Source: Methanoculleus sp.
GTDB taxonomy: Archaea; Halobacteriota; Methanomicrobia; Methanomicrobiales; Methanoculleaceae
NCBI GenBank assembly: GCA_028698765.1
Contig: JAQVVW010000046.1
Span: 1 to 8,275 of the forward strand
Length of the DNA: 8,275 nucleotides
Reading direction: 5' to 3'
The position numbers and the translations under genes are program-made. Below are positions 1-6,226 of the stretch, one piece after another. The notes beneath the pieces are model-generated. The model ran no database searches and was not told the DNA's origin. It was given only the letters and a program-made list of their open reading frames with translations. Numbering within the stretch: the stretch's first letter is position 1; each line of letters begins with the position of its first letter.

Positions 1-19
1 ACGTGCTGGAGGCGGGACG

Positions 20-529
20 ATGATCGAGATCTACCCGAACCTCTACGTCGGGACGCAGGAGGACTACGAGGTCGCGGTGGAGGCGCACGAGACCTGGTGC
101 GTGGTACACGCCTGCCGGAGCCCCTACCACTGCCTGGCGGTCACCTACTCGCCCCTTGAGACGGTGCCGCCGGATCACCCCGAATATCTGGTTGCCCGGC
201 GGGGGAACCGGCTGATGCTCAACCTGGTCGATGCGAGGGACCCCGACGAGATACCGAAGGAGGCGATCGACGCCGCTCTCGCCTTCATCCACCGGTGCCT
301 CTCGGGGGGGCGGCAGGTGCTGGTCCACTGCGGGTTCGGGGTATCCCGGTCGGCGGCGATCGGGCTCCTCTATCTCGCGGCCTACACCGACGTCCTGCCG
401 ACGGAGGGGTTTGCCGAGGCCGAGGAGGCCTACCGCAGAATCTACCCGCCCTATAAACCCGGGCGGGGGATACGGGGTTTTCTCGCCGCGCACTGGGACG
501 AGTACGCGAGGAGCCGGGTGGCGGCGTGA
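20..529 (+). CDS. Dual-specificity/tyrosine phosphatase family protein
   Basis: Predicted soluble cysteine-based phosphatase of 169 residues, which would remove phosphate from phosphotyrosine, phosphoserine/threonine or another phosphoester. The sequence shows the hallmark HCX5R loop, HCGFGVSRS, with the nucleophile at Cys104 and the phosphate-binding Arg at Arg110, followed by Ser111. An upstream VDARD segment (Asp71, Asp74) lies where the general-acid Asp is usually found in this fold. The length matches a single compact DSP domain with no extra domain, signal peptide or membrane segment. The ATG at 20 is supported by GGAGG at 8-12 with 7 nt spacing. Its TGA overlaps the GTG (526) of the next gene, so the two are probably co-transcribed. 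The promoter lies outside the window. The substrate cannot be read from sequence; protein, nucleotide or inositol phosphates are all possible. Confidence 0.88.
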   Translation: MIEIYPNLYVGTQEDYEVAVEAHETWCVVHACRSPYHCLAVTYSPLETVPPDHPEYLVARRGNRLMLNLVDARDPDEIPKEAIDAALAFIHRCLSGGRQVLVHCGFGVSRSAAIGLLYLAAYTDVLPTEGFAEAEEAYRRIYPPYKPGRGIRGFLAAHWDEYARSRVAA

Positions 530-847
530 CCGCGGTCGCGGTTCTACGCGCACCTCTACCGGATCGAAGAACCCGACGACGTGGCAGCGGTTCTCGCCGG
601 CCACCGGGAGGCCGCCCACCACTGCGCCGCCTTCCGGTGCGGCTCACTCGAGGAGTTCAAGAACGACGGCGAGGTCGGCCGGCCGGGGAGGATCCTCCTC
701 GACCTCCTCCGGAGGCACGCCCTCGAGAGCCACGCGCTGGTGGTCTCGCGGGTCTTCGGGGGGGTTCTCCTCGGCCCGGGCAACGTCGGGCGGGCGTTCC
801 GCGATGCCGGGGAGGCGGCGATCCGCGAGGCGGGGGCTACCCGCTGA
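526..847 (+). CDS. Unrecognised small protein, probably frameshifted near its start
   Basis: I do not recognise this family. The coding-like frame runs from 530 to the TGA at 845-847. It encodes a helical, Leu/Ala/Arg-rich soluble protein beginning RFYAHLYRIEEPDDVAAVL. The only in-frame start is GTG 581, which would discard the well-formed beginning and has no Shine-Dalgarno sequence. By contrast, GTG 526 overlaps the phosphatase stop (GTGA) and has GGTG at 517-520 just upstream, but it is one base out of frame. Removing one G near 540-541 would give a product starting MTAVAFYAHLYRIEE, of about 106 residues. I therefore infer a one-base insertion, either a sequencing error or a real lesion; an annotator restricted to intact frames would report 581-847. 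The 3' end overlaps the convergent gene at 837 by 11 nt. It is probably in an operon with the phosphatase, so it may be a partner or substrate-related protein, but nothing shows this directly. Confidence 0.6.
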
Positions 848-1229
848 TGGGAACCCGGCGCCGGGCGTCGCGGATATCCCCGGAGAGGATCGCCGAGACG
901 GAAGCAAAGGCGGCAGTCCGGGCGAGGACCGCCCGGAGCGCCGCGGCCGGCACCGTGTAGCGCTCACCGGTGACGAGCTCGAAGACGACCGCCTTCCCCG
1001 CCCGCGACCGCTCCGCGCGGCCGACCGTATCCCCGAGAACCGGGCCCCAGTCGTCGTGAAGGAGCCCGATGCGGGCGGGGCGCCGGCCGCCGAGCGCCTG
1101 CTGGAGCTCGCCGACCCTGGCCCCGAACCGCCTGCCGTCGAGGGCGATCTCGACGATACGGCAGGGTCTTCCCCATTCGTCGACCGCGGCGCACCTGCTG
1201 TTCTGGAGGTAGCCTGCTCTCTCTAGCAT
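837..1229 (-). CDS. Hypothetical protein, 130 aa
   Basis: I do not recognise this family. The product is a soluble 130-residue protein with a predicted mixed alpha/beta pattern. A short strand-rich N-terminal half has a DEWGRPCRIVEIALDG segment with Cys13 and Cys24 and a GLLHDDWGPVLGD segment, and the C-terminal half is Ala/Val-rich. There is no signal peptide, membrane span or catalytic motif that I can name. The ATG at 1229 is the only reasonable start. A GGGAG lies one base upstream, too close to act as a normal ribosome binding site. A TATA-like box at 1253-1260 places the expected transcript start almost at the ATG, so the mRNA may be leaderless. It has the same orientation as the ABC genes upstream (62 nt gap) but probably its own promoter. 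It converges with and overlaps the plus-strand gene ending at 847. Confidence 0.72.
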   Translation of the reverse strand: MLERAGYLQNSRCAAVDEWGRPCRIVEIALDGRRFGARVGELQQALGGRRPARIGLLHDDWGPVLGDTVGRAERSRAGKAVVFELVTGERYTVPAAALRAVLARTAAFASVSAILSGDIRDARRRVPISG

Positions 1230-1252
1230 ACTCCCGGGGTCGCCCGCAGGGG

Positions 1253-1260
1253 TTTAAAAA
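1253..1260 (-). promoter_or_regulatory. TATA-like box (and possible T-tract terminator) before the 130-aa gene
   Basis: On the minus strand this reads TTTTTAAA within a palindromic GGTTTAAAAACC (1251-1262), the most A+T-rich spot between the permease stop and the 130-aa gene. Its centre is about 27 nt from the ATG at 1229, the usual TATA-to-transcript-start distance in archaea, so it fits a promoter for a nearly leaderless mRNA. The run of five T on the minus strand also lies 32 nt past the permease stop codon, so it could serve as an archaeal T-rich termination signal for the ABC operon. Both readings are inferred. Confidence 0.45.
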
Positions 1261-1291
1261 CCACGCCGTGCGCGGGGTGAAAGTGAGAGGT

Positions 1292-2704
1292 TCAGTACGT
1301 CGGCATCTCCCACGCCCGCCACCTCGTCCGCCCACGGGCGAGGAGGAACACCGCCGGCAGGATGAGGAAGAGGCTCAAGGCCGCGTATCCCGGGTCGATG
1401 ATCGAGGCGAAGATGAGGAGCAGGAGCGCCGGGCTTATCGCGAGCAGGTAGCGGAGGAAGACCCCGGCGGAGTAGAGCATCACGTTCGGGTGGAGCCCCG
1501 TGAGGTAGACCGTCACCGCGAGGGTGTAGGCCGAGACCGAGGCGAACGCGGCGAGGGCCGGGAAGAACGTCCCCACCCCGCCCGAGGTCGCCGCCGCGAG
1601 CACGAGCACCGCCGCCGGGAGGAGGTTCAAAAGAGCGTAGCTCTTCAGTTTCGCGTCGATCACCTTCGAGACCTCCACCGGCAGGAAGGTGTAGGAGGTG
1701 AAGGAGTCGAACTCGGTCAGCCAGTTGTAGATCGTGGCCGATATCACCCCGAGCAGAACCGCGAAGACCACCAGCGGATCGATCCCCGGGATGAACCGGA
1801 TCAGGACCTGAAGGCAGATCCAGACGAGGGCGAGGGGGAGGAGGAACGAGAAGATCACCTTCCCGGCACCGCCTTCGCTCCGGAGGAGGTCGAGGGCGTC
1901 TTTCGCGATGAAGTGCGCGCCGCCGAGGCCGCGGAGTCTCTCCGCGAGAGGATCGAGACGATTTCTGAACCGCTTCGTCCGGTCGGGGTAATCGACGGCG
2001 ACGAGGAGGACGGATGCGGCTGCCGGCACCAGGATGAGCAGGAGCGAGAGTGCGAGCGGTTCCACCGCGGGGTCGAGGAAGAAGGCGTACGGGGGGAGGA
2101 GAGAGGAGACGGTGATCGCCCCGAGGCCGTACGCCGCGAGCGCGGCAACCGCGAGCACCGCTGCCGTTCCGGCGAGGAGCGCGACGGAGCGTGCGTAGAG
2201 GGTCGAGAGGAAGCAGACGGCGGAGAGCCCGAGGAGAAAGGCGAGGGCGAGGGAGACGAACGCGAGGAGCCCCAGGCCCGGGTCGAGGCCGACGAACGGC
2301 GTCGCCGCGGTGAACCCGGCCGCAAAGGGAAGGACGTAGAGCAGGATGTAGTAGACGGTATCCTTTACGAGGAAGGCGGCGAAGATCCGCCGTTCCGAGA
2401 CCGGGAGGCTCCGGGAAGCGTAGGCGATGAGGCTTGCCTGCCCGAACCGCCGGTTCATGAACTCCCGGCCCATGAGGCCGAACGACCCCACCATCACGCC
2501 CATGAGCAGGAAGAGGGCGTGGATAAGGAGCGCGACCACGTCGTACGGGAAGACGTCTGCAAAGATCGGGAGGGTGAGCGATCCGAAGAACGCGAATATC
2601 GCGATGACCACCGGGAAGAGCGCGAACCCGAGGCTCCCGAAGACCGTCGAGTGCATCCGCCACTCTTCCTTCATCATCGCGAAAAAGAGGTCAGGCACCG
2701 GCAT
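1292..2704 (-). CDS. ABC transporter permease (12 predicted TM helices)
   Basis: Integral membrane subunit of an ABC-2-like transporter, 470 residues. Hydrophobicity read by eye gives about twelve membrane helices in two groups of six: roughly residues 23-45, 54-76, 113-135, 145-166, 172-195 and 216-237, then 283-301, 309-327, 357-373, 379-401, 417-436 and 440-456. A basic cytoplasmic loop (about 238-282, containing DRTKRFRNR) separates them. This duplicated 6+6 layout is typical of large fused permeases that pair with a single ATPase. The ATG at 2704 lies inside the end of the ATPase gene (14-nt overlap), so translation is probably coupled; the region just upstream (GGTGCGGGGCG) is only a weak ribosome binding site. 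An internal ATG ten codons in is the alternative start. No substrate-binding protein lies nearby, which favours export or an unusual substrate over nutrient import. The substrate is unknown. Confidence 0.85.
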   Translation of the reverse strand: MPVPDLFFAMMKEEWRMHSTVFGSLGFALFPVVIAIFAFFGSLTLPIFADVFPYDVVALLIHALFLLMGVMVGSFGLMGREFMNRRFGQASLIAYASRSLPVSERRIFAAFLVKDTVYYILLYVLPFAAGFTAATPFVGLDPGLGLLAFVSLALAFLLGLSAVCFLSTLYARSVALLAGTAAVLAVAALAAYGLGAITVSSLLPPYAFFLDPAVEPLALSLLLILVPAAASVLLVAVDYPDRTKRFRNRLDPLAERLRGLGGAHFIAKDALDLLRSEGGAGKVIFSFLLPLALVWICLQVLIRFIPGIDPLVVFAVLLGVISATIYNWLTEFDSFTSYTFLPVEVSKVIDAKLKSYALLNLLPAAVLVLAAATSGGVGTFFPALAAFASVSAYTLAVTVYLTGLHPNVMLYSAGVFLRYLLAISPALLLLIFASIIDPGYAALSLFLILPAVFLLARGRTRWRAWEMPTY

Positions 2705-3416
2705 CGCCCCGCACCAGGTCGAGGAAGAAGGACTCGAGGTGCCTCCCGGTCGCGACGAGATCCTCGACCGGGCCGGTGTGAAGGATCCTGCCGTTGTGGA
2801 TGATCCCGATACGGTCGCAGATCTCTTCGGCGATCTCGAGGATGTGGGTGGAAATGAAGATGGTCCCGCCGCCCTGGACGTAATCCACGAGAAAGTCCTT
2901 GACCGTCCGCTGCATGATGGGATCCAGGTTGATCAGCGGCTCGTCGATGAGGGCGAGACGGGGCTCGTGGAGGAACGCCTGCGCAAACATCAGTTTCTGC
3001 CGGGTGCCCCGCGAGAGATCCTTGCAGAGGACGTCCCGCTTGTCGCGAAACTCCAGCAGGTCGAACCAGCGGTCGCATCGCTCGTCCACCGAATCGAGGT
3101 TGCGGATGCCGGCCACGAAGTGCAGGTACTCCTCCGCGGTGAGGAAACTTGGCGGCGTCTCCTGCTCGGGGATGATCCCGACGAGCCCCCGGACCCCGAT
3201 GGGGTCATTCGCCGGATCGAGCCCCATCACCCGGGCGGAGCCTGACGTCGGCGGAATCTGTCCGGTCAGCATCCGGATCATCGTCGTCTTCCCCGAACCG
3301 TTCGGCCCGAGCAGGCCGAAGAGTTCTCCCTCCGCAACAGAGAACGATACCCTGTTCACGGCGGCGATGTTGCCGTAGTTCTTCGTGAGTTCGGTTGCCT
3401 CGATCATCTGCCGCAC
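2691..3416 (-). CDS. ABC transporter ATP-binding protein
   Basis: Nucleotide-binding subunit of 241 residues that would drive the adjacent permease. Every ABC element is visible: Walker A GPNGSGKTT (Lys43), Q-loop Gln86 in IIPEQE, a signature LSRGTRQ (134-140) that departs from LSGGQ, Walker B LALIDEP (Asp158, Glu159), D-loop LINLD and switch His191 in FISTH. LSRG-type signatures occur in exporter-type ATPases of the CcmA/ABC-2 kind. I chose GTG 3416 as start because GGAGGGTGA at 3422-3430 is well placed (GGAGG is 9 nt upstream), whereas ATG 3407 would leave 18 nt. An open frame reaching ATG 3482 begins upstream of the promoter and is not credible. The stop overlaps the permease start by 14 nt, so this is a two-gene operon with the ATPase first. 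Confidence 0.92.
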   Translation of the reverse strand: MRQMIEATELTKNYGNIAAVNRVSFSVAEGELFGLLGPNGSGKTTMIRMLTGQIPPTSGSARVMGLDPANDPIGVRGLVGIIPEQETPPSFLTAEEYLHFVAGIRNLDSVDERCDRWFDLLEFRDKRDVLCKDLSRGTRQKLMFAQAFLHEPRLALIDEPLINLDPIMQRTVKDFLVDYVQGGGTIFISTHILEIAEEICDRIGIIHNGRILHTGPVEDLVATGRHLESFFLDLVRGDAGA

Positions 3417-3421
3417 GCGAG

Positions 3422-3430
3422 TCACCCTCC
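3422..3430 (-). promoter_or_regulatory. Ribosome binding site that decides the ATPase start
   Basis: On the minus strand the sequence is GGAGGGTGA, close to the archaeal consensus GGAGGTGA. It sits 5-9 nt upstream of GTG 3416, depending on which part pairs with 16S rRNA, but 14 nt or more upstream of the first ATG (3407). It therefore favours the GTG start. Confidence 0.65.
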
Positions 3431-3465
3431 TTCGGGCCTTCTTGATGGAAGATCGGTAAACGGCG

Positions 3466-3474
3466 CATATAATA
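3466..3474 (-). promoter_or_regulatory. Archaeal promoter (TATA box) of the ABC transporter operon
   Basis: On the minus strand the sequence reads TTGAAAGG followed by TATTATATG, a good TATA box with a purine-rich BRE-like element just upstream, standing out from the G+C-rich background. Transcription should start about 25 nt downstream, near 3443-3446. This leaves a leader of roughly 30 nt that contains the GGAGGGTGA ribosome binding site. Confidence 0.68.
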
Positions 3475-3548
3475 CCTTTCAATCTTCTTTCTTCGCAGTG
3501 AGGTCGTATCTACAAAAACGAGCATTCCGCCCACGCCGTTCTTCCGGC

Positions 3549-3563
3549 GCCGCCCCGGGCGGC
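3549..3563. repeat. G+C-rich palindrome GCCGCCC-C-GGGCGGC
   Basis: Seven-base arms are exact reverse complements around a single C. It could be an operator, or the base of a hairpin in the leader of the 2TM/phosphorylase transcript. In G+C-rich DNA such palindromes also arise by chance, so function is uncertain. Confidence 0.4.
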
Positions 3564-3606
3564 CTATCCACCGCCGGACGCCTCCCGCACCCGGGTATGG
3601 ATAGGC
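3562..3606. repeat. 9-bp inverted repeat GCCTATCCA / TGGATAGGC
   Basis: The left arm at 3562-3570 and right arm at 3598-3606 are perfect reverse complements separated by 27 nt. The right arm is followed by another ATAGG (3607-3611), and GCCTATGG recurs across the start codon at 3631-3638. In RNA, the right arm could pair either with the left arm or with the start-codon region, a layout that could allow alternative folds. It may equally be a DNA-binding site. Confidence 0.45.
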
Positions 3607-3634
3607 ATAGGTATCCCGATCGGTACCGGAGCCT

Positions 3635-3971
3635 ATGGACGAGCAGGAACGGTATGCGCGTGCGAGGAGGCGTATCGAGGAGATCCGGGGATTCTATGAA
3701 CACCTCGTGCTCTATATCGCCGTCAACCTCATCCTCTTCGGGATCAACATGCTCTTCAGCCCCGACTCGCTCTGGTTCTACCGGGTGGCGTTCTTCTGGG
3801 GGGATTGGGTTGGTGATCCATGGGTTCGGCGTCTACGTCGAAGGCCGGATATTCGGCCGGGAATGGGAGGGGCGCAAGGTCCGGGAGTACATGGAGCGCG
3901 AAGAGCGGCGACGAGCCGGTTCCTGCCCGGACTGCAGGGTGACAGAAGCACTTATCAGGTGGAGCGGGTAA
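3635..3971 (+). CDS. 2TM-domain membrane protein, interrupted by a one-base frameshift
   Basis: Small membrane protein of the 2TM-domain family (PF13239-like). Residues 1-56 are read from ATG 3635 in one frame, with the first helix at about 22-42 (HLVLYIAVNLILFGINML) and the sequence running to FYRVAFFWG. The match then continues in the other frame as IGLVIHGFGVYVEGRIFG and REWEGRKVREYMEREE, ending at TAA 3969-3971. The six-G run at 3798-3803 is where the frames switch; with five G the product is a continuous 111-residue protein with the typical WGIGL..HG second helix and the charged W-E-x-R-K tail. GGAG at 3628-3631 precedes the ATG at a short 3-nt spacing. The stop overlaps the phosphorylase start (TAATG), so the two are co-transcribed. 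In other proteins this domain often accompanies signalling domains; here it stands alone and its role is unknown. Confidence 0.8.
3957..3964 (+). promoter_or_regulatory. Ribosome binding site of the phosphorylase gene
   Basis: AGGTGGAG lies 6 nt before ATG 3971, inside the last codons of the 2TM gene. It is the best-placed site in the region and supports 3971, not 3635, as the true phosphorylase start. Confidence 0.65.
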
Positions 3972-6178
3972 TGCCCGTCGCAATGAAGACGGAGATACCC
4001 TATGACCGGTTTGCCCACGTTCCGGAGCGGATCTTCGGGCTGGTCGACCTCGCGTACAACCTCTGGTGGAGCTGGCACTCCTCGGCGAGCACGCTCTTCA
4101 AGATGCTGAACCGGGCGGAGTGGAAGATGAGCGGCCACAACCCGGTCCGGATGCTCCTCGATACCCCGCCGCGGTTCTTCGAGCGGGCGGCGGCGAACCC
4201 GGAGTACCTCCGCCGCTACGACATCATCATGCACCGGTTCCACGAGTACATGACGCCGGGAACGAGCTGGTTTGCACAACACTATCCCGAGCGGGCCCCA
4301 CTGACGATCGCCTACCTCTCGAGCGAGTTCGGGCTGCACCACTCGCTCCCGCTCTACGCGGGAGGACTCGGGATCCTCGCGGGCGACCACGTCAAGGCAT
4401 CGAGCGATCTCGGCGTGCCGACGGCCGCAGTCGGGTTCATGTACGCCGAAGGCTATCTCCACCAGCACATCGAGGCGGACGGGTGGCAGAAGAACGTTGC
4501 GGAGATCCTGGACCGCGACGCCGCCCCGATTCTCCGGGTGGCGGGCGACGACGGGAGGCAGCTCGTGGTGCAGGTGCCCCTGATCGACCCGCCGATCTAC
4601 GTCGCGGTCTGGAAGGTGCAGGTGGGACGGGTTCCCCTCTACCTCCTCGATACCCATATCGATGAGAACCATCCCGAGAACCGGAACATCTCTCACCGCC
4701 TTTATTTGAAAGAGCTCGAGTGCCGGCTCCGGCAGGAGCTGGTGCTCGGCATCGGCGGGAGGAAGGTTCTCCATACCCTCGGCGTGGATTACTCGGCGAT
4801 GCACCTGAACGAAGGGCATTCGGCGTTTGCCCTCCTTGAGAGGCTCCGCGAGCGGCTCGTGGCCGGGATGCCCCCCGATGAGGCGCGCGAGCAGGTCAGG
4901 GGCACCTCGGTCTTCACCACCCATACCCCTGTGGCGGCCGCTCACGACGTCTTCCCTGAGGACCTGATGGCGAAGTACTTCCGCAGTTACTCCTCGTCGC
5001 TCGATCTTACCTGGGACGAGTTCATGGCGCTCGGTGACGATCCGCATAGCCCGGGCGCCGGGTTTAACATGACCGCTTTTGCGCTCCGGATGACCCGGTT
5101 CCACAACGGCGTCTCCCGGAAGCACGGCGAGGTCGCCCGGGAGATGTGGCGGCCCCTCTGGCCGGATCTGCCCGTTGAAGAGATCCCGATCGACGCTATC
5201 ACGAACGGTGTCCACATGCCTTCATGGCTGAACCACCGGATCGAGACGCTCTTCGACCGGTATGTCGACACGATCTACCCGAACTGGCGGGAAGACTACG
5301 ACAACCCGGCCATCTGGGAGATGATCGACGAGATCCCGGACGAAGACCTCTGGCGCGAGCACCAGTGGCTGAAGATGAAGCTCTTCGCCCGGATCCGGGA
5401 AAGAAAGCGCCGCAAATGGGCGAGACACCGGGATGAGCCTTCAAACCTCGCTGCGGAAGGGCTGATGCTCGACACATCGGCGCTGACGATCGGGTTCGCC
5501 CGGCGGTTTGCCGAGTATAAGCGGGCGGATCTCATCTTCGAGGACCTGGACCGGCTGGAGAAGATCGTGAACAACCGCTGGAGGCCGGTGCAGTTCATCT
5601 TCGCCGGGAAGGCCCACCCGGCCGACGAACGGGGCAAGCAGATCCTGCAAAAGATCTACCAGTACTCGCAGGATCCGCGGTTCGGCGGCCGGATAGCGTT
5701 TGTCGAGGACTACAGCGAGCAGCTTGCGCGCTACATGGTTCACGGCGTCGATGTCTGGATGAACACCCCCGTCCCGCTGATGGAGGCGAGTGGCACGAGC
5801 GGTATGAAGGCGGGGATGAACGGGGTGCTGAACCTCTCGGTTCTGGACGGCTGGTGGGTCGAGGGCTACAACGGCAGGAACGGTTGGGGTTTCGAGGGCC
5901 ACGCGACCGCCCCTGGTGATAACCGGGCCGATGCGGAGACGATCTACGATCTCATCGAGAACGAGGTTGCGCCGCTCTACTACTCGCGGACGATGAATGA
6001 CGTCCCTCCGAAGTGGGTCCGGATGATGCGGGAGTCGATAAAGAGCATCGCTCCGCAGTACTGCTCTCTGCGGATGCTCAAGGAGTACGTCACCCGGTAC
6101 TACCCTTCGGTCTGCAGGTATGCGGCCGAGCCGGGGAGGCAGGTGGCCGGGCTGGAAGAGGCCTGCCTCCCCCGTTGA
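3971..6178 (+). CDS. glgP: Alpha-glucan (glycogen) phosphorylase, GT35 family
   Basis: PLP-dependent cytoplasmic enzyme that phosphorolyses alpha-1,4-glucan ends to release glucose-1-phosphate for glycogen use. It has 735 residues, in the size range of the short bacterial/archaeal subfamily (TIGR02094 type). The N-terminus (about 12-75: GLVDLAYNLWWSW, then HNPVRML) is the DUF3417-like segment of that subfamily. The catalytic domain shows YLSSEFGLHHSLPLYAGGLG (115-134), LNEGHSAF (His283), TTHTPVAAAHD (His318), NGVHMPSW (412-419), FARRFAEYKR (near 511-518), and EASGTSGMKAGMNGVLNLS, in which Lys613 is the expected PLP-binding lysine. The start at ATG 3971 is set by AGGTGGAG at 3957-3964 and the TAATG overlap with the 2TM gene; ATG 3983 is an alternative. 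The frame stays open upstream to 3635 only because of the 2TM frameshift. No other glycogen gene is in the window. Confidence 0.95.
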   Translation: MPVAMKTEIPYDRFAHVPERIFGLVDLAYNLWWSWHSSASTLFKMLNRAEWKMSGHNPVRMLLDTPPRFFERAAANPEYLRRYDIIMHRFHEYMTPGTSWFAQHYPERAPLTIAYLSSEFGLHHSLPLYAGGLGILAGDHVKASSDLGVPTAAVGFMYAEGYLHQHIEADGWQKNVAEILDRDAAPILRVAGDDGRQLVVQVPLIDPPIYVAVWKVQVGRVPLYLLDTHIDENHPENRNISHRLYLKELECRLRQELVLGIGGRKVLHTLGVDYSAMHLNEGHSAFALLERLRERLVAGMPPDEAREQVRGTSVFTTHTPVAAAHDVFPEDLMAKYFRSYSSSLDLTWDEFMALGDDPHSPGAGFNMTAFALRMTRFHNGVSRKHGEVAREMWRPLWPDLPVEEIPIDAITNGVHMPSWLNHRIETLFDRYVDTIYPNWREDYDNPAIWEMIDEIPDEDLWREHQWLKMKLFARIRERKRRKWARHRDEPSNLAAEGLMLDTSALTIGFARRFAEYKRADLIFEDLDRLEKIVNNRWRPVQFIFAGKAHPADERGKQILQKIYQYSQDPRFGGRIAFVEDYSEQLARYMVHGVDVWMNTPVPLMEASGTSGMKAGMNGVLNLSVLDGWWVEGYNGRNGWGFEGHATAPGDNRADAETIYDLIENEVAPLYYSRTMNDVPPKWVRMMRESIKSIAPQYCSLRMLKEYVTRYYPSVCRYAAEPGRQVAGLEEACLPR
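6133..6172 (+). repeat. 11-bp perfect inverted repeat at the end of the phosphorylase gene
   Basis: GGGGAGGCAGG at 6133-6143 and CCTGCCTCCCC at 6162-6172 are exact reverse complements with an 18-nt loop, ending 3 nt before the TGA at 6176-6178. The transcript could form a strong hairpin inside the last codons. No T-run follows immediately, so it is not a classical intrinsic terminator; it could stabilise the mRNA 3' end or slow ribosomes. It lies in coding sequence, so part of the symmetry may be incidental. Confidence 0.5.
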
Positions 6179-6226
6179 CCGGTTCCGGCAGATTCCTGGG
6201 GAAACGGGGGCTACATAGCGAGGTGT

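Larger units (their letters stand above)
3483..3634. other. Divergent intergenic region with inverted repeats
   Basis: This 152-bp gap separates the leftward ABC operon from the rightward 2TM/phosphorylase operon. It contains a near-perfect palindrome (3549-3563), a 9-bp inverted repeat (3562-3570 with 3598-3606), an 8-bp palindrome CGGTACCG (3621-3628), and further ATAGG/CCTAT copies up to the start codon. A weak A-rich stretch, CTACAAAAACG near 3510-3520, is the only TATA candidate I see for the plus strand. If it is used, the leader would be about 95 nt and would include all of these repeats. I see no convincing protein-coding gene here. Confidence 0.5.

Noticed and set aside
20..847. Readthrough of TGA 527-529 giving a phosphatase fused to the next protein
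   Set aside because: The GTGA start overlap plus a one-base insertion explains the shared frame more simply; no recoding element is visible.
1254..2663. Second long minus-strand open frame (469 codons), Arg/Pro-rich, overlapping the permease
   Set aside because: It is a frame-shifted shadow of the permease; only the 1292-2704 frame gives membrane helices and couples to the ATPase.
1268..2803. Long plus-strand open frame (511 codons), extremely rich in Glu and Arg, opposite the ABC permease
   Set aside because: Its composition is what antisense of a G+C-rich hydrophobic gene produces; it has no recognisable motif, and the minus-strand permease with twelve hydrophobic helices clearly explains the region.
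3407..3482. ATG 3482 or ATG 3407 as the ATPase start
   Set aside because: ATG 3482 lies upstream of the TATA box, so it could not be in the mRNA; ATG 3407 is too far from the GGAGGGTGA site, which fits GTG 3416.
3635..6178. A genuine 847-aa 2TM-phosphorylase fusion protein
   Set aside because: Residues about 57-112 of that frame are off-frame, Arg/Gly-rich sequence, while the missing 2TM half is found intact in the other frame; the phosphorylase has its own ribosome binding site and ATG at 3971.
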